From Tritrichomonas musculus (Eukaryota; Parabasalia; Tritrichomonadida; Tritrichomonadidae), in the NCBI GenBank assembly GCA_039105265.1, contig JAPFFF010000056.1, forward strand, positions 496,001-560,000: DNA of 64,000 nucleotides, written 5' to 3'. Below are positions 41,739 to 53,390 of the stretch, piece after piece. Within the stretch, counting starts at the first letter, position 1. Each line of letters begins with the position of its first letter. The notes below the pieces were generated by a model that ran no database searches, was not told where the DNA came from, and was given only the letters and a program-made list of their open reading frames with translations. The position numbers were made by a program, and so were the translations under genes.

Positions 41739-43906
41739 TTTTTATATACAGGTTTAGATATTTTAAAATTTTAAAATTTTTTCTATTATTGGTAAATAAA
41801 ATATAAATATCTAATTTTAATTTCCACCCGGTCTTGAAATATTTTTTATTTGTATAACATAATTTCTAAAATATTTAAAAAAATATTTATTGATCATAAT
41901 AAGAAATATTCACATAAAAAACATGGAAAAAATAAGTGATATTTTTATTTTGACGATTAAAAAAAACTTCAATTTTTTTTTCTTATATAGAAAAAATTGA
42001 TTAGTATTGAAATTAAAAATTTTTTAAAAATTTTGTTTTTTTCATTTTCGAACTATTTTCAAAAGAATTTCTTAAAGATATTTAACTTATTTGGAGAAAT
42101 TCATTCATGTTTGTTAATTGCAGAAATAAAAAATGCTACATCTGATATAATTACAAATATCAAAAATGATATCAACCTTTGACAATTTGAAAAATTTGAT
42201 TCTATCTATTATTTTCAATTATCATGTATGAACATAAAAAATTCAGTATTTTCGAAACAATATCTTGAAGTATAAATTTATATATAATTTAATTCTTTAT
42301 TTCCTTTTTTATAAAAGGCCAATCTATTTTGAAGAAATACATTACATTATTTTTCATATGTTTTCTTCATTTCTACTTTTTTATTCATCAATCAAAAAAC
42401 TTATGATTTTTCATAATTTATTATTAACAGAAATAAGAGAAATAATTTCACAAAAAGTGATAATAATAATATAAAAAGAATTCAAAATTTTTAATATATA
42501 CATAATTTTTGAAATCAAAATAAAATAATATTTTCTCAAAATTCAAGGATAAAAAATTATTATTTTTCTGATTATAAGATATTTAATTTAATCGTTATTA
42601 TCATATTTTCTGAAAAAGAAATTTGATCTGCCAAAATTTTTTTATTTGGGTTTAAAGTTTTTAACGTATGGTTATTCTCATTTTAACGTACTTTTAAACA
42701 TTTTTATTTTTTATCTCGAACAAAAAAACATTAAATATTGATTAAAAAGTGTTTATAGAAATTACATACAATATTATATATAATTAATCAATAATAATAA
42801 GTAATTATTTGATTATATCTCTGAATCAGGAATAATTAATTTTTTAATCTTAAACCATCGATTTCTTTTGTAAACTTTCAATCCGATAATTTATTGATAT
42901 AAAATTGTATCTGATAAATAATATTTATTCATATTTTGATTAAAGTTTCAATTTTTCTCGAACTATTCAGTTCATTTTTGTAACTTTTGGCGGCAAAAAT
43001 AAAAATTTCAATGAAATTAAAAATATTTTTTTGAATTTTATGATTAAAATAATTTATCATAATTAAAAATTTAAAACAAGCTTTTAAAGTGCCACGTATT
43101 CTAAAAATATCCCAAGACTGAGTGGGATGTATATTTTTTTTTCTCTCATCACATTCTCTAAAAATTTCAATGTTTTTCAGTTTTGATATATATTACTTAT
43201 TTAAATATCAATATTATTATTTGCCCAAATATATAACATGAATTTAATTATAAAAAATAAAATAAAAGTTATGCAAATAGCTTATATCATGAAATCTATA
43301 TATTTTTTTTTGAATATTGTCACCTCATTTTTTCGATAAATATTAGAGATACACACACTATATTTGTATATAATAATTCTCCTCATTTATATCTATACAG
43401 ATATATAAAAATTATTAATTAAAAATTAATATTTATTGTTTTCATCTATTCTATAAATACATAAAAATAACATTATAAGGTTAAAAATTTAAATTTTGAA
43501 CCTTTCAAAAAGTTCATAATCACACAAAAAAGAAAAGTTCACAATGTGATATAGGTTTATTAGAACATTTGATTTAATTTGCTTCATGCTTTTTTAATGA
43601 AATAAAGCTCAGATTCTTTAAAAATCATTTTCAATTTAATAATTTAGTCTGAAACTTTTTTTTTTTTTTTTTGATTAATTTTGCTTGAACACAGATTTGA
43701 ATCACATTGTGTTTGCTATCAGTTAAACAATTTAACAGTTCTTTTTTATATTTCAATAAAATTAAAATAGGAATCAAGCATTCAATTTTTTTTATTCAAT
43801 TTTTTTTCCTTCCCTTTTTTTAACTCAATTTTGAAAAACCTATTGAATTTATTGAAATGGGTTTTCAATTTCATCCAATATGAAAACAATAGATCTGAAT
43901 CTCATA
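41739..43906. other. AT-rich intergenic interval of about 2.2 kb
   Basis: No supported gene. Frames at 41997-42182 and 42265-42474 are low-complexity AT-rich chance frames. Poly(T) lies near 43658-43672. Confidence 0.5.
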
Positions 43907-43911
43907 TCATT
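43907..43911 (+). promoter_or_regulatory. Inr-like TCATT
   Basis: TCATT with its A 12 bases before the ATG at 43921. Confidence 0.4.
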
Positions 43912-43920
43912 ATTTATTAA

Positions 43921-45099
43921 ATGACTTTACTTCTTTACATCTCATTTGCTGCATCTACAATATTTAGAGCCAAAGTTGATGTTGGTGCAAAACAGTTTTT
44001 TCAAATTCCAGATGGATATCATGAAGCATCGATTACTCTTCAAGCTGGAACAGCATTAATGATGGTTGAATGGGACAATGCCATCATGAACATTATCATT
44101 GGGAGCCAAAGAAAAATCACAATTACAAAAGATTTAGGCTACAGTTTGTTCACATTCAAAGATGGTGCAATTGTTAATTTAGAATTCCCAGGCAAATGTT
44201 CTTATTATGGTTTTTCAGCTCCAACATCGAGTTCCATTGCTGGTGCCATTATACATGCCAGCAATTTACAAAAAGAAGAAATTACTGTTGAAAAAAATAA
44301 TAGAAACATTTATCTGAATTCAGTTGGTGTTTACAAATTATCGACAGACTTAAACACAGAATGTTCACTGTTTCAATCATCAATACTTAGTTATAAATCA
44401 AATAATGTTTGGCTTGAAACATCTGATTATGATTCATTAAATCTAGATTCAGTTGAAGATACAGCAACTTTTTATATGGGAGGATGCATCACTCAAGGAA
44501 AATTGTACATTGAAAGCAAAGAAGGCTTAACACCAACCGTTCCAACAATGATTAATATTGAATTTAAAAAAACTGATGACAAAACAAATTTTGCTGAAAA
44601 CATGGCTTATGGTGGTTATGGCAATACTGAAATATCAGAAAAAATCGAAGATCTTGCTTACTATAAATACGTCTTCATTGAAAACTGTATTTCTAACTCA
44701 AAAGACAATCACTTGTATTTCAGAGGATACGACGGAGTAGAAAAAGAAGTGAAAAGTGGGGAACTTTTTTTTGAGGCTGCTAAAGCTCATTTTACAGTTG
44801 ACGTGTCTATTAGCTCTAAAAAATGTAATAAAATGCGATTTGGCATGTATAGCTCAGGAGATATAAAGCCTTCCTATGATCATCATCCTATTAGAGAATA
44901 TATTTATGATGATCTTTTGCCAAGTGATTGCTTTGTCAAGCCACCTAAAGTAGGAAAAGGAATTATCGCCCTCATAGTTGTCCTCGTTATTGTAGTTGTT
45001 GTCGTTGTTGTCGTTGTCGTCGTGATTGTGGTTATCAAGAAAAAGAGAGCTAATCATTCATCACAGGAAAACAACGATACTAATGCTGAGAACGTATAA
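43921..45099 (+). CDS. Type I membrane protein with Val-rich helix, unknown function
   Basis: 392 aa. Residues 1-16 are a likely signal peptide. The ectodomain of about 330 residues is rich in predicted beta strands and shows few cysteines and no recognised domain. Residues about 347-372 are a membrane helix made almost wholly of Val and Ile, followed by a short KKKR-type basic and then polar tail. The architecture matches many trichomonad single-pass surface proteins of unknown function. An isolated gene: the nearest upstream neighbour is transposon DNA and downstream is a long gene-free stretch. Confidence 0.75.
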   Translation: MTLLLYISFAASTIFRAKVDVGAKQFFQIPDGYHEASITLQAGTALMMVEWDNAIMNIIIGSQRKITITKDLGYSLFTFKDGAIVNLEFPGKCSYYGFSAPTSSSIAGAIIHASNLQKEEITVEKNNRNIYLNSVGVYKLSTDLNTECSLFQSSILSYKSNNVWLETSDYDSLNLDSVEDTATFYMGGCITQGKLYIESKEGLTPTVPTMINIEFKKTDDKTNFAENMAYGGYGNTEISEKIEDLAYYKYVFIENCISNSKDNHLYFRGYDGVEKEVKSGELFFEAAKAHFTVDVSISSKKCNKMRFGMYSSGDIKPSYDHHPIREYIYDDLLPSDCFVKPPKVGKGIIALIVVLVIVVVVVVVVVVVIVVIKKKRANHSSQENNDTNAENV

Positions 45100-45704
45100 A
45101 CAATTTACATCTTTAAAAAAAAAGTGAAATATAAAATAACAAATTTGTTGGTGATGTGATCCACAAATCATTCACTTTACGTTAATCCCAATTTTTCATA
45201 AAAAATAGTTTTTTAATTAATTAAAATTTGAATATATCAGAATTATTGAAAACTATTCGAACAAGCTTGTCAACACCTTTTAAGTTTCATAGTTATTTAT
45301 TAACGAATTTTTAAGGAAAAGACAATTTTTTAATATTCAATGAGCTCGATGAAATTGAAAAAGAAAACTTTATATTCAGAAATTTGATTGAAAAAAAAAA
45401 AAAAAAAAAATTGATAAACAATTTTGCAAGCTATTAATTGTCACATAATAAACAAGAAATCAAATAAATAATGTGACAATTATTTCAAAACCCACAAAAA
45501 TTCGAGACTCAATATTTTATTCATCATTGACAGATATAACAATTACATCTTCATTAACTTTAATAGAAAGCTCTGCTATTTATTGTTTTATAATCTTTTT
45601 GAAATAATGATTCTACATTCCGTGACATTTGCACTTTTGGTTGTTACAAATCAATACTCTCAACAGTCAATAATGCTAGAACAAATGATTTTTATCAATG
45701 TTTA
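45100..45704. other. Intergenic interval
   Basis: 3' UTR and AT-rich DNA with a poly(A) run near 45393-45410; no gene seen. Confidence 0.5.
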
Positions 45705-46410
45705 TATAGTGTGGTGAAAAAGTTTTTGAATAAAATGTAATTCGCTGAGTATTGATCATTTTTAAATTTAAATAATTTACATATAAAATCAATTATCATC
45801 TCCATATAAATCTTTAATTATCAGTTAATGGTGTCAGAAGTTTTTTTGATTAGACAACTTTTGAAATTTTGATTTTCAAAGAAATTTTAATGTTTATATA
45901 TAAAAAATATTTTTTTCATATGTTTATATACAATTATTATCTTTTTAACTAGATTAGAATCAATATTTGTAATGTGAATAATGCAATGACATGTTGAAAA
46001 TTCATATTCATCAGTGATTTTTTTGATTGTATTAGTTTTTTTCCAAAAAATATCTTTTCGTTTCGAGACAAATAAAATGTAATTTTTCTCCAATCATTAA
46101 GTTTATTTACTAATTAAAATATTATGAGCAAAAGAGAAGATGCATATGCATTTTATTTTCATATTTTTATTTAATAAATTTATTTCTATCCAATAGTAAA
46201 ATATAAAAATTCCAAATTTCACTTTTTTTCTGTAGAAAAAAAAAAATTCATAATTTTTCAATAGTTTATATCTTTTTATCAAGTCAGCATTTAATCACTA
46301 AAATTTAATATATCATGCATTAGATAATATATAACATATTTATAAAACATACTTGAAATAAATTAACTTAGAGTTATACTAAAAATCAAAAACTTTTTCA
46401 CCACACTATA
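45705..46410. mobile_element. 702-bp TA-flanked Tc1/mariner-type element (non-autonomous)
   Basis: TA flanks enclose the ends TAGTGTGGTGAAAAAGTTTT and the exact reverse complement; the inverted repeat including TA is 25 bp and perfect. The end sequence closely resembles known Tc1/mariner termini. The interior is AT-rich and non-coding; a 68-codon minus-strand frame (45887-46093) has no transposase features. Confidence 0.85.
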
Positions 46411-46458
46411 CATTGAAACAAATAATAAATGATTAACTTGGTGCTCATTACTAAAAAA

Positions 46459-46810
46459 GACTAAAATTCCTTCAATTCTAAATCAATAGGTGACAATTCT
46501 TTATTTATTTGTGCTTCTTTAAGGATAGTCACAACTCCACCTTCAATATCAACGACTGATGAGAACGTTTTCAAAGACTGCAATTCATTTGATACAGTTT
46601 TTATTGAGAAATCATAAATTTCAATTTGAATCATAAATATTAAACCAATAGAAATTAATCCTACCCATTTTCAAGTAGGCTTCAACCCATTTGAGATGCA
46701 CGATATTATTTTACTTGACAATTCCTAAATCAGTAACTTCAGTTGGAGATAATGCATTTTCTTGATATATTGGGTCATTCAAGAGCAATGAATTCTTTTA
46801 TAATGTTACC
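46459..46810 (-). pseudogene. Eroded protein-coding remnant, family unknown
   Basis: On the minus strand, 46459-46605 is open and protein-like (TVSNELQSLKTFSSVVDIEG among its residues) and ends at a stop. Upstream, 46606-46810 has codon-like pieces in changing frames. Base composition is milder than in the flanks. It looks like an old gene fragment; I could not identify the family. Confidence 0.4.
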
Positions 46811-47710
46811 TTATCAACAACACCATAATATTTTTTATATCAATGCAAATTTATAAATTTAAAATGAAGTAATGATAAAAAGATTTGTTTATTAGATTAT
46901 TAAATCATAATATTTATAAAAATCATGATATCTTTATATTGACCAAACTCTTATAATAATCATATTAGCGTATATTTTTTCAAACCAACATTTTAGCGAA
47001 TAAAATTATTAAATACTAATAAAACATTAGTGGTCATTCTGTTAAAAGTTATTATTACCAAATATTTTTTTTATTAATTTGAATAAATTCTTGAAGAAAA
47101 ACTACTACTTAATGGGTTAATAACTTTTAACCAATAATATAATGAAATACGATTGCTTATTTATACATGTAATGAGTTAATGTTTAATTTTGATAAAGAA
47201 TTATCATTGTTTTTAAAGATAAATGTAAAATATAACAAAGGTACTGAAATAAAGTATTTTGATATATAAAAGAAAATCAAAAATTGATTAATTGATGGTA
47301 TATTTTAGTTTCAAATAAAATTTTTTCAAGTTAGATTTTAAATTTAAAAATTTTCCATATTTGAAAAATTTTTATATCTTCACCAAATTAAAGTTCGAAA
47401 AATTTTAATTGAATTATCGTATAAACAAAAAATATATTTATCTAATAATTTGACTAGCATCATACGAAAATAAAAATAAATAAATACAGTAATATTGATC
47501 AATAAAAAATAAATATCCTGGAATAAATAACAAATGTTTGAAAAATAGATTCAAATCTAACTAGTTCTTATAAGCACTCAATTATTTTCTATGCTTTTTT
47601 TCTATATATGTTTAACTAAATGCTATATTTCGTTTTTGTTGGTTTTATATAACGCTTTTTTAACATTTTAAAATTTTCACATTTTTTATTCATTCAATTT
47701 TTGGCCTCTC
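46811..47710. other. AT-rich intergenic interval
   Basis: No gene or repeat recognised. Confidence 0.5.
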
Positions 47711-47718
47711 AAAAAGTT
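47711..47718 (+). promoter_or_regulatory. AAAAAGTT upstream motif of the ankyrin gene
   Basis: AAAAAGTT 41 bases before the ATG at 47759, in the same orientation and range as in other genes here. Its survival suggests recent inactivation of the gene. Confidence 0.35.
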
Positions 47719-47758
47719 GGGGCTTCTTTTTCTCTTATAATAGTTTAGACATAAATTC

Positions 47759-50037
47759 ATGAACAACTCTGATTTTCATGATTTTTTAATTATTCAAAAG
47801 TCTCTAATGTCATTTTCTAAATCTGACCAAGCCATAATAGCGCCAATTATTAAAGGTATGAATCCATCCAATTATCAATATCTATCTATTCTACTACTTG
47901 ATTCAGCGATAGCTCGACCCAAATTAGTCACCCAATATATTGACTTTATTTGTGACCAATTCCAAGACAATGACTTATTATCAACCACTTTTGTTAATCA
48001 TATAATTAATCTAGCCAGCAACAATGACAGAGTTGGAATCAACACCATTAATTACATTATCAATCAACTTTTAGAACGCTCCATTATTCATCAACAAGAA
48101 ATCATTGACAAATTACAGGCAGATATTTATTTTTCGCATATATTAATGGACAATAAGTTAATTTTGTCTACAAATCGAAATGTAGCCACAGACGCTTTCC
48201 TTCAAGGCATCGATAAATACAGCGAGAATGACTGGGAGAAGCATCTTCTATTAGTTAAGAAAGGAATGAATCCGAATCCGTTTGCTGAGATAATTTTCAA
48301 TGACGATGTCAATTCTCTTCAAAATTTGATAAGCGGCAAAGGAATGAATCCGAACAGTGTCATTCAGCCATCTATTTATGATCTGTTAAGTTTCAGCAAT
48401 CCAATTACTTTGATTGAATATTCAGCACTATCAGCTTCGTTGAAATGCTTCAAATTTCTGTTGCTGAATGGTGGCAAAATCACGAAAGACATTGACTATT
48501 ATGCGATTTCGGGCGGGAATGAAGAAATCATTCACATATGCGAACAAAAGGGAGTTAGTCATAATAAACCGATAGATTTATATCTATCAATTAAATATCA
48601 CCACATGCATCTGTTTAAATGGCTCCTTGAAAGCGAGCCAACTGAGAATGATTATAAAAACATCATGTCTTTTTCTGACTATGAAGCAATCGACTTCATA
48701 AATGAGATTGACTATCAATTCAATTGTGATTCGTTATGTAAAGCTATTGAACACAATCAATTCATCATATTTAAAGCAATCATTGAAAAGGGAGTCACTG
48801 AATTTTGTAATGCAAAGGAGTCAATTATTCATTCTTCTTGTTCATCAAAAAATTCTTCTTTTTTTAATTTTTTACTTGATAATAAAAATAAACTTAATTT
48901 GGATTTTAATTTCTCATTACAAAATGGTTTGACTCCTTTACATTATGCAATCTTTTATAATAATTTGGAGTTCGTTAAGATTTTAATTGAACTTAAAGTA
49001 AATCATGAATTGGAGACCGTTAAAGGTAACAATTGTTTTCATTTTGCTTGTCAATCAAACAACATTGAAATGGTTAAATACATCGTTTCTGTTTGTGATA
49101 AATCAAAGATTGATCAAATGAATATTGATAGAATTTTATATATTTTACTTATATAACTCCATTAATTGTTGCCATTCATAAGAAAAATATTGAAATTGTA
49201 AAAATTATTTTAAATCAGAAATCATTCGCTGATTATTCAAATCAAGATAATTTCTTTTGTTTTTATGTTTTCTTATCGGCCATCTATCCAACTTTTGAAG
49301 CATTTAAAGTTCATGATCTTTCAATTTTAAGACTACTTTTGTCATCTGAAGGTTTTGATATAAATAAGAAAAATGACAATAGAGAAACTTTGTTAGAATT
49401 GGCAATTAAAGACTCAAATTTGGGATATTGTAAAGTTGCAATTGAAAAAGAGCCTGATTTGATACATGATAAAGATGGACTCATTTTAACATTTTTTTTT
49501 TTATTATCTCATGAAGATATTTTTAATATTGTCATTATGAAACAGTTGGATTCAATTTTTGAATTGCTTTTGAATCATTGTCATGAAGATATTAAGAAAA
49601 ATGAAATTTCAAAATTTTTTTGTTAATTTGATTTCTTTTTAAATTATTTTTTAAATGCAGGCTTTCTTTATTATTGCGTAATTGTTTCACATCCTTCTTT
49701 AGAGTTTGTTAAAATTCTTTCTGATTTCCAGGATGTTGATATTAATTCTTTTTATTATGATTCAAATCCAATCTCAATGTCAATCATCCATTCTGAATCA
49801 AACATTTTCGATGTTTTGTTGAAGAATCCGAGAATTGATTTGAATTCAAAGAAATCAAATCCACTGCTCATTGCTACAGCAAGGCACATCACTCCTGCAA
49901 TTGAATCTTTACTTAAGAATGGAGCAGATCCTGATTTTCAATGCGAAAATAAAGAGAGTCCAATGAATTTGGCCCAAAGACTCGGCTATTATGACATTTG
50001 TTCCATATTCCAAAGATATAAAGCTAATAAAAAATAG
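47759..50037 (+). pseudogene. DUF3447/ankyrin-repeat protein, lightly broken
   Basis: A gene of about 759 codons. The first 465 codons (47759-49156) are open and contain the helical N-terminal region and DUF3447-like middle, then ankyrin repeats (LQNGLTPLHYAIFYNNLEFV, KGNNCFHFACQSNNIEMVKY). A frame change near 49140-49156 breaks it; the protein resumes at ACT CCA (TPLIVAIHKKNIEIVK). One in-frame TAA at 49624-49626 follows, after which the same frame runs open to 50037 with more ankyrin repeats (SLLKNGADPDFQCENKES). Two lesions in about 2.3 kb imply recent loss, or a sequencing error at the first. A truncated 465-aa product remains possible. The promoter motif and start are intact. Confidence 0.82.
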
Positions 50038-50120
50038 AATAATTAATAAAAATCTATTAAAAAAATTATTCGCATTTCGTTTAATAAAAATTAATTTTAG
50101 TATTCGAAGGGAATGAATTA

Positions 50121-50261
50121 TCGGTAGACTTTTTTTTGAACAATTTGGTGGACCTTTTACAACTTTCAAATTTGAATTTTATTTTGAAAAAATTATATAT
50201 GCTTTCTGAAAATTGAATATTGTAAAAGGTCCACCAAATTGTTCAAAAAAAAGTCTACCGA
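50121..50261. mobile_element. 141-bp MITE: perfect 42-bp inverted repeats
   Basis: Arms 50121-50162 and 50220-50261 are perfect reverse complements (TCGGTAGACTTTTTTTTGAA outward in), around a 57-bp AT-rich loop. AATTAT flanks CGGTAGAC on the left and GTCTACCG on the right, so a 6-bp target duplication is likely. Zero mismatches suggest a young insertion or selection for a hairpin. It lies between the 3' ends of two pseudogenes. Confidence 0.82.
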
Positions 50262-50424
50262 ATTATCTTGATATGAAACAAAATAGTAACAGAGGAAGGT
50301 TTTTCTATTTGCTTTAGCGAAGAACAATTTTCAAAAGCATATGATTCAATTGACTTTACTGAAGTAGGAATTGAAACTTTTGTCCATAAATTTGATCTAT
50401 TTAATACTCCAATTACTTATAGAA

Positions 50425-51989
50425 TTAATTAATTGAAATAAAGTTTTTGACACGAATATGATCAAAATTTTTTATATCAGCAACAATTGCATTTACTTTC
50501 AATTTAGGATTTAAATTATTGGCATAACTATTATAATAAGGAGATGGATATAGAATTTCATGATGATATTGGTCGAAAAGATCAAGTTTTGATTTTAATT
50601 CTTGTGAATTAAGAGTCGCAGTCTCGTACAACACTTCAATTACTTCATTTCTTATTGCCAATTTTATTCATTTTAGCATCAAGTTTACTCATATTTATTG
50701 CTCCTTCTTCGCATGATTCAGTTGGAATGAAAATCAAATTTAAATCATTAAATCCGAGATTTTTCTTTTTAAATTCATTCAAAATGAATGCCAGAACATT
50801 TTGAATTCTAGAAATAACATCATTTACACTCTTTGAACTAATTTCATGAATGATGAATTCTCGAGTTTCGCCATCGAGATGGTTGAACGTTTCAATGTTG
50901 ATGCTTTGAATGAGTAATTAAAAATATTTGTCACTTTTTTGGTAATGAGATATTTTTGATTTTAGCTCTTCATTCTCATTGGCTTGATTCTGTAGCATAT
51001 CGTTCATTTGACTTATTTTTTCATTAGAAATTTGATTTTGCTTTTGAATCTCTTTTTCATGCTGCTTATTTCTTGTCTCATTTGACTAGTTTTTTCATTC
51101 AATTGATTCACTTTTTCATTGGAATTTTGATTTTCTTTTGAATCTCTTTTTCATACTCATTTTTCATGCTGCTTATTTCTTGTCTCATCTGATTCATTTG
51201 ATTTTGGAATAAATTCGTCATTTCATTTTGCTGCTTTTCATTAAAAGCATTTTTTTGAATAATCTCACTTTGGTTTTCATACAAAAATTTCACAAGTGCC
51301 GAACTGATGTAATTAAAATCAAAAATTTTAGAATATTTGGCCAGTAGAATATTTAAATATGTAGTTTTTTCAGCACCAAAGTCGATATTAGAAAATAAAA
51401 CTGATGCATTCTGACCATATTTGTCAAGACACTTAAATAAAAAAGATATGACTTTTGGATTATGAGATTTGCTATTATATTTGGTAATAATTCGATGAAG
51501 AACTGGAATTGGTAATAATAATAATTGATCGTTATCATTAAAATTATCTAGTTTTTATACTAACATTTCTTCATATTTTTCAGTTTCTAGGCTTTGTTGA
51601 TTTGCAATTAACGATAATTTCGATAAAATTAGTTCATCAATATGCTCCGAAATATAATTCTCAGTAATTTTAATTAACGATAAAAATTCATATTTTTTTG
51701 CTAAGTAATTTATGCCTATGACATTATTATTATTGATTTTTATTTCTTTTTAATGACAAAAAGATATAAAATTGTCAATTGATTCATCACAAAGATAAAC
51801 TATATCTTGGTATTCGTCATCAATAAGATTAATACTTTTCATTTCTTGAAAAATATGCTAATTTTGTGAAATATAATTTGAATTATATTTGAAAAAATAG
51901 AAATTAAAAGGATATTTTTTGTTTTTATATATAAAGACATGTGTAAATAATATATTTGGCTCATTTTTAATGCAATACTGATTTTCCAT
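50425..51989 (-). pseudogene. BTB-like coiled-coil protein pseudogene
   Basis: Minus-strand remains starting at an ATG at 51989. The N-terminal region of about 170 residues looks like the divergent BTB/BACK-like domain of trichomonads (ESIDNFISFCH, NNNNVIGINYLAKKYEF). It is interrupted by in-frame stops at about 51855, 51750 and 51557. It continues into a helical region and a coiled coil (QQNEMTNLFQNQMNQMRQEI near 51200), then frame changes, and finally 50425-50661 and the codon-like stretch before it. At least three stops and two or three frame changes make it clearly disabled. Same broad family as the intact gene at 34693-36162. Confidence 0.75.
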
Positions 51990-52231
51990 TAAGATAAAAT
52001 ATGTTTTCAATGTTCCATGGCAAAAATTTTATGAATAATAAATTATTGAATTCAAATTTTTTTTTTTTCAGGAGAGAAATAAAACATCCAACATAACAGA
52101 ATTTTATTTATTCTTTCGCATTTTTGAGTCAAATTATGTAAATTTTTACATCACATTTCGATCAATTATTTTTTCAAAGAATTTGAATCAAAAAAATTCA
52201 AAAAATTTGTTACCATTGAAAAATTTTAAAC

Positions 52232-52239
52232 AAAAAGTT
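52232..52239 (+). promoter_or_regulatory. AAAAAGTT upstream motif of the Rab gene
   Basis: AAAAAGTT 24 bases before the TTG that begins the Rab reading frame. This places transcription close to 52263 and argues against a distant upstream exon. Confidence 0.35.
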
Positions 52240-52262
52240 TATTTGAACAAATTTTATTTTTC

Positions 52263-52925
52263 TTGAATATTGGTAATTATAAACAACGATATTCTGGTAT
52301 TCTACTTCCTGAAGTATCTGAACCAGAATATTTATTTAAGATAATCTTAATTGGTGATTCAGGCGTTGGAAAAACTAACTTTTTATCTCAATTTGTCAGT
52401 AATCAATTTACTCCTGATTCAAAAACGACACTTGGCATTGAATTTTCGACGAAGATTGTCCAAGTTGGTGGGAAGATCATAAAAGTCCAATTATGGGATA
52501 CCGCTGGTCATGAACGATATAAAACACTTACATCTAATTATTATAAGGGCGCACATGGCGCAATTTTGATGTATGATGTTACCAATTCTTTATCTTTTAA
52601 TTCTTTAACCAAATGGATTAAAGATTTGAACGACTTTTCTGATAACGATAAACTAGTCACAATGCTTGTTGGAAATAAAATAGATATGAATATGAGATCA
52701 ATAACGACTCGTGAAGCTGTAGATTTTGCTGAAAACGAACAATTTCTTTTTATTGAAACATCTGCCTTATACAACACAAACGTCCAAGAAGCATTTACAC
52801 TACTAATCTCAACAATTTTACAGGCAACATTAAAACATAAGAAAACACATAATCATATGAATGCCAAACAAAAATCCATAGATACAATTCAAACGGAGAG
52901 CAACACGCAATATTGTTGCAAATGA
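52263..52925 (+). CDS. Rab-family small GTPase
   Basis: 220-residue frame with every Rab hallmark. G1 is GDSGVGKT (31-38); switch I ends in TTLGIEF; G3 is WDTAGHERY (78-86); G4 is NKID (138-141); G5 is ETSAL (165-169). A C-terminal CC dicysteine (218-219, ending CCK) serves for geranylgeranylation. It would act as a membrane-traffic switch; the subfamily cannot be set by eye. Oddity: no in-frame ATG precedes the GTPase fold. The frame opens at TTG 52263 after an in-frame stop at 52227, and no ATG occurs in the preceding 100 bases in any frame. Translation may start at TTG, or a 5' exon may exist, although no trichomonad-type splice signals (GTATGT, ACTAACACACAG) were seen. Confidence 0.93.
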   Translation: MNIGNYKQRYSGILLPEVSEPEYLFKIILIGDSGVGKTNFLSQFVSNQFTPDSKTTLGIEFSTKIVQVGGKIIKVQLWDTAGHERYKTLTSNYYKGAHGAILMYDVTNSLSFNSLTKWIKDLNDFSDNDKLVTMLVGNKIDMNMRSITTREAVDFAENEQFLFIETSALYNTNVQEAFTLLISTILQATLKHKKTHNHMNAKQKSIDTIQTESNTQYCCK

Positions 52926-53390
52926 AGTCGATTTTATGAATTTGTTTTGTTAATTTTATAGAAAATATTATTTGATAAATTTCCAATATCATGAAATTTT
53001 CTTTTTTCAATTCTCATATATTTTCAAATATTTGATTTTTTTGAGTTTATACCACCAATGAATGCTTTCTTCATTTATAAAATTTTTAATTTATTTATTT
53101 ATTTATTTAAAAATTTGGAATCTTTAAGAAAACACAAACATATCAAAAATATCAAGCAAAACATATCGATTCAAGCTTTCATCCTAACATTTTATAACAC
53201 TCTCTTTCCAATACTCATTATCAAATCATATTTAAATAAAAAATATTGAAATCCTTTTTTATTTATTTTTTCATGTTAGTTGAAAAAGATAATGAAAGTT
53301 GAAAAAGAAAATTAATTTCAATTGGCAAAGAACTTATTTTCTTCTAATATGTAGAATCTACACTCTCAAATACGTTTATTAATTATTTTG
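52926..53390. other. Intergenic interval
   Basis: 3' UTR of the Rab gene and promoter region of the next. GTTGAAAAAG occurs twice near 53279-53306. A 63-codon frame at 53058-53249 has no supporting features. Confidence 0.5.

Noticed and set aside
49622-49659. Possible intron (GTTAAT...ATGCAG) removing the in-frame stop of the ankyrin gene
   Set aside because: It lacks the strict trichomonad splice signals, and the codons inside it read as plausible protein in the same frame, so a simple stop is more likely.
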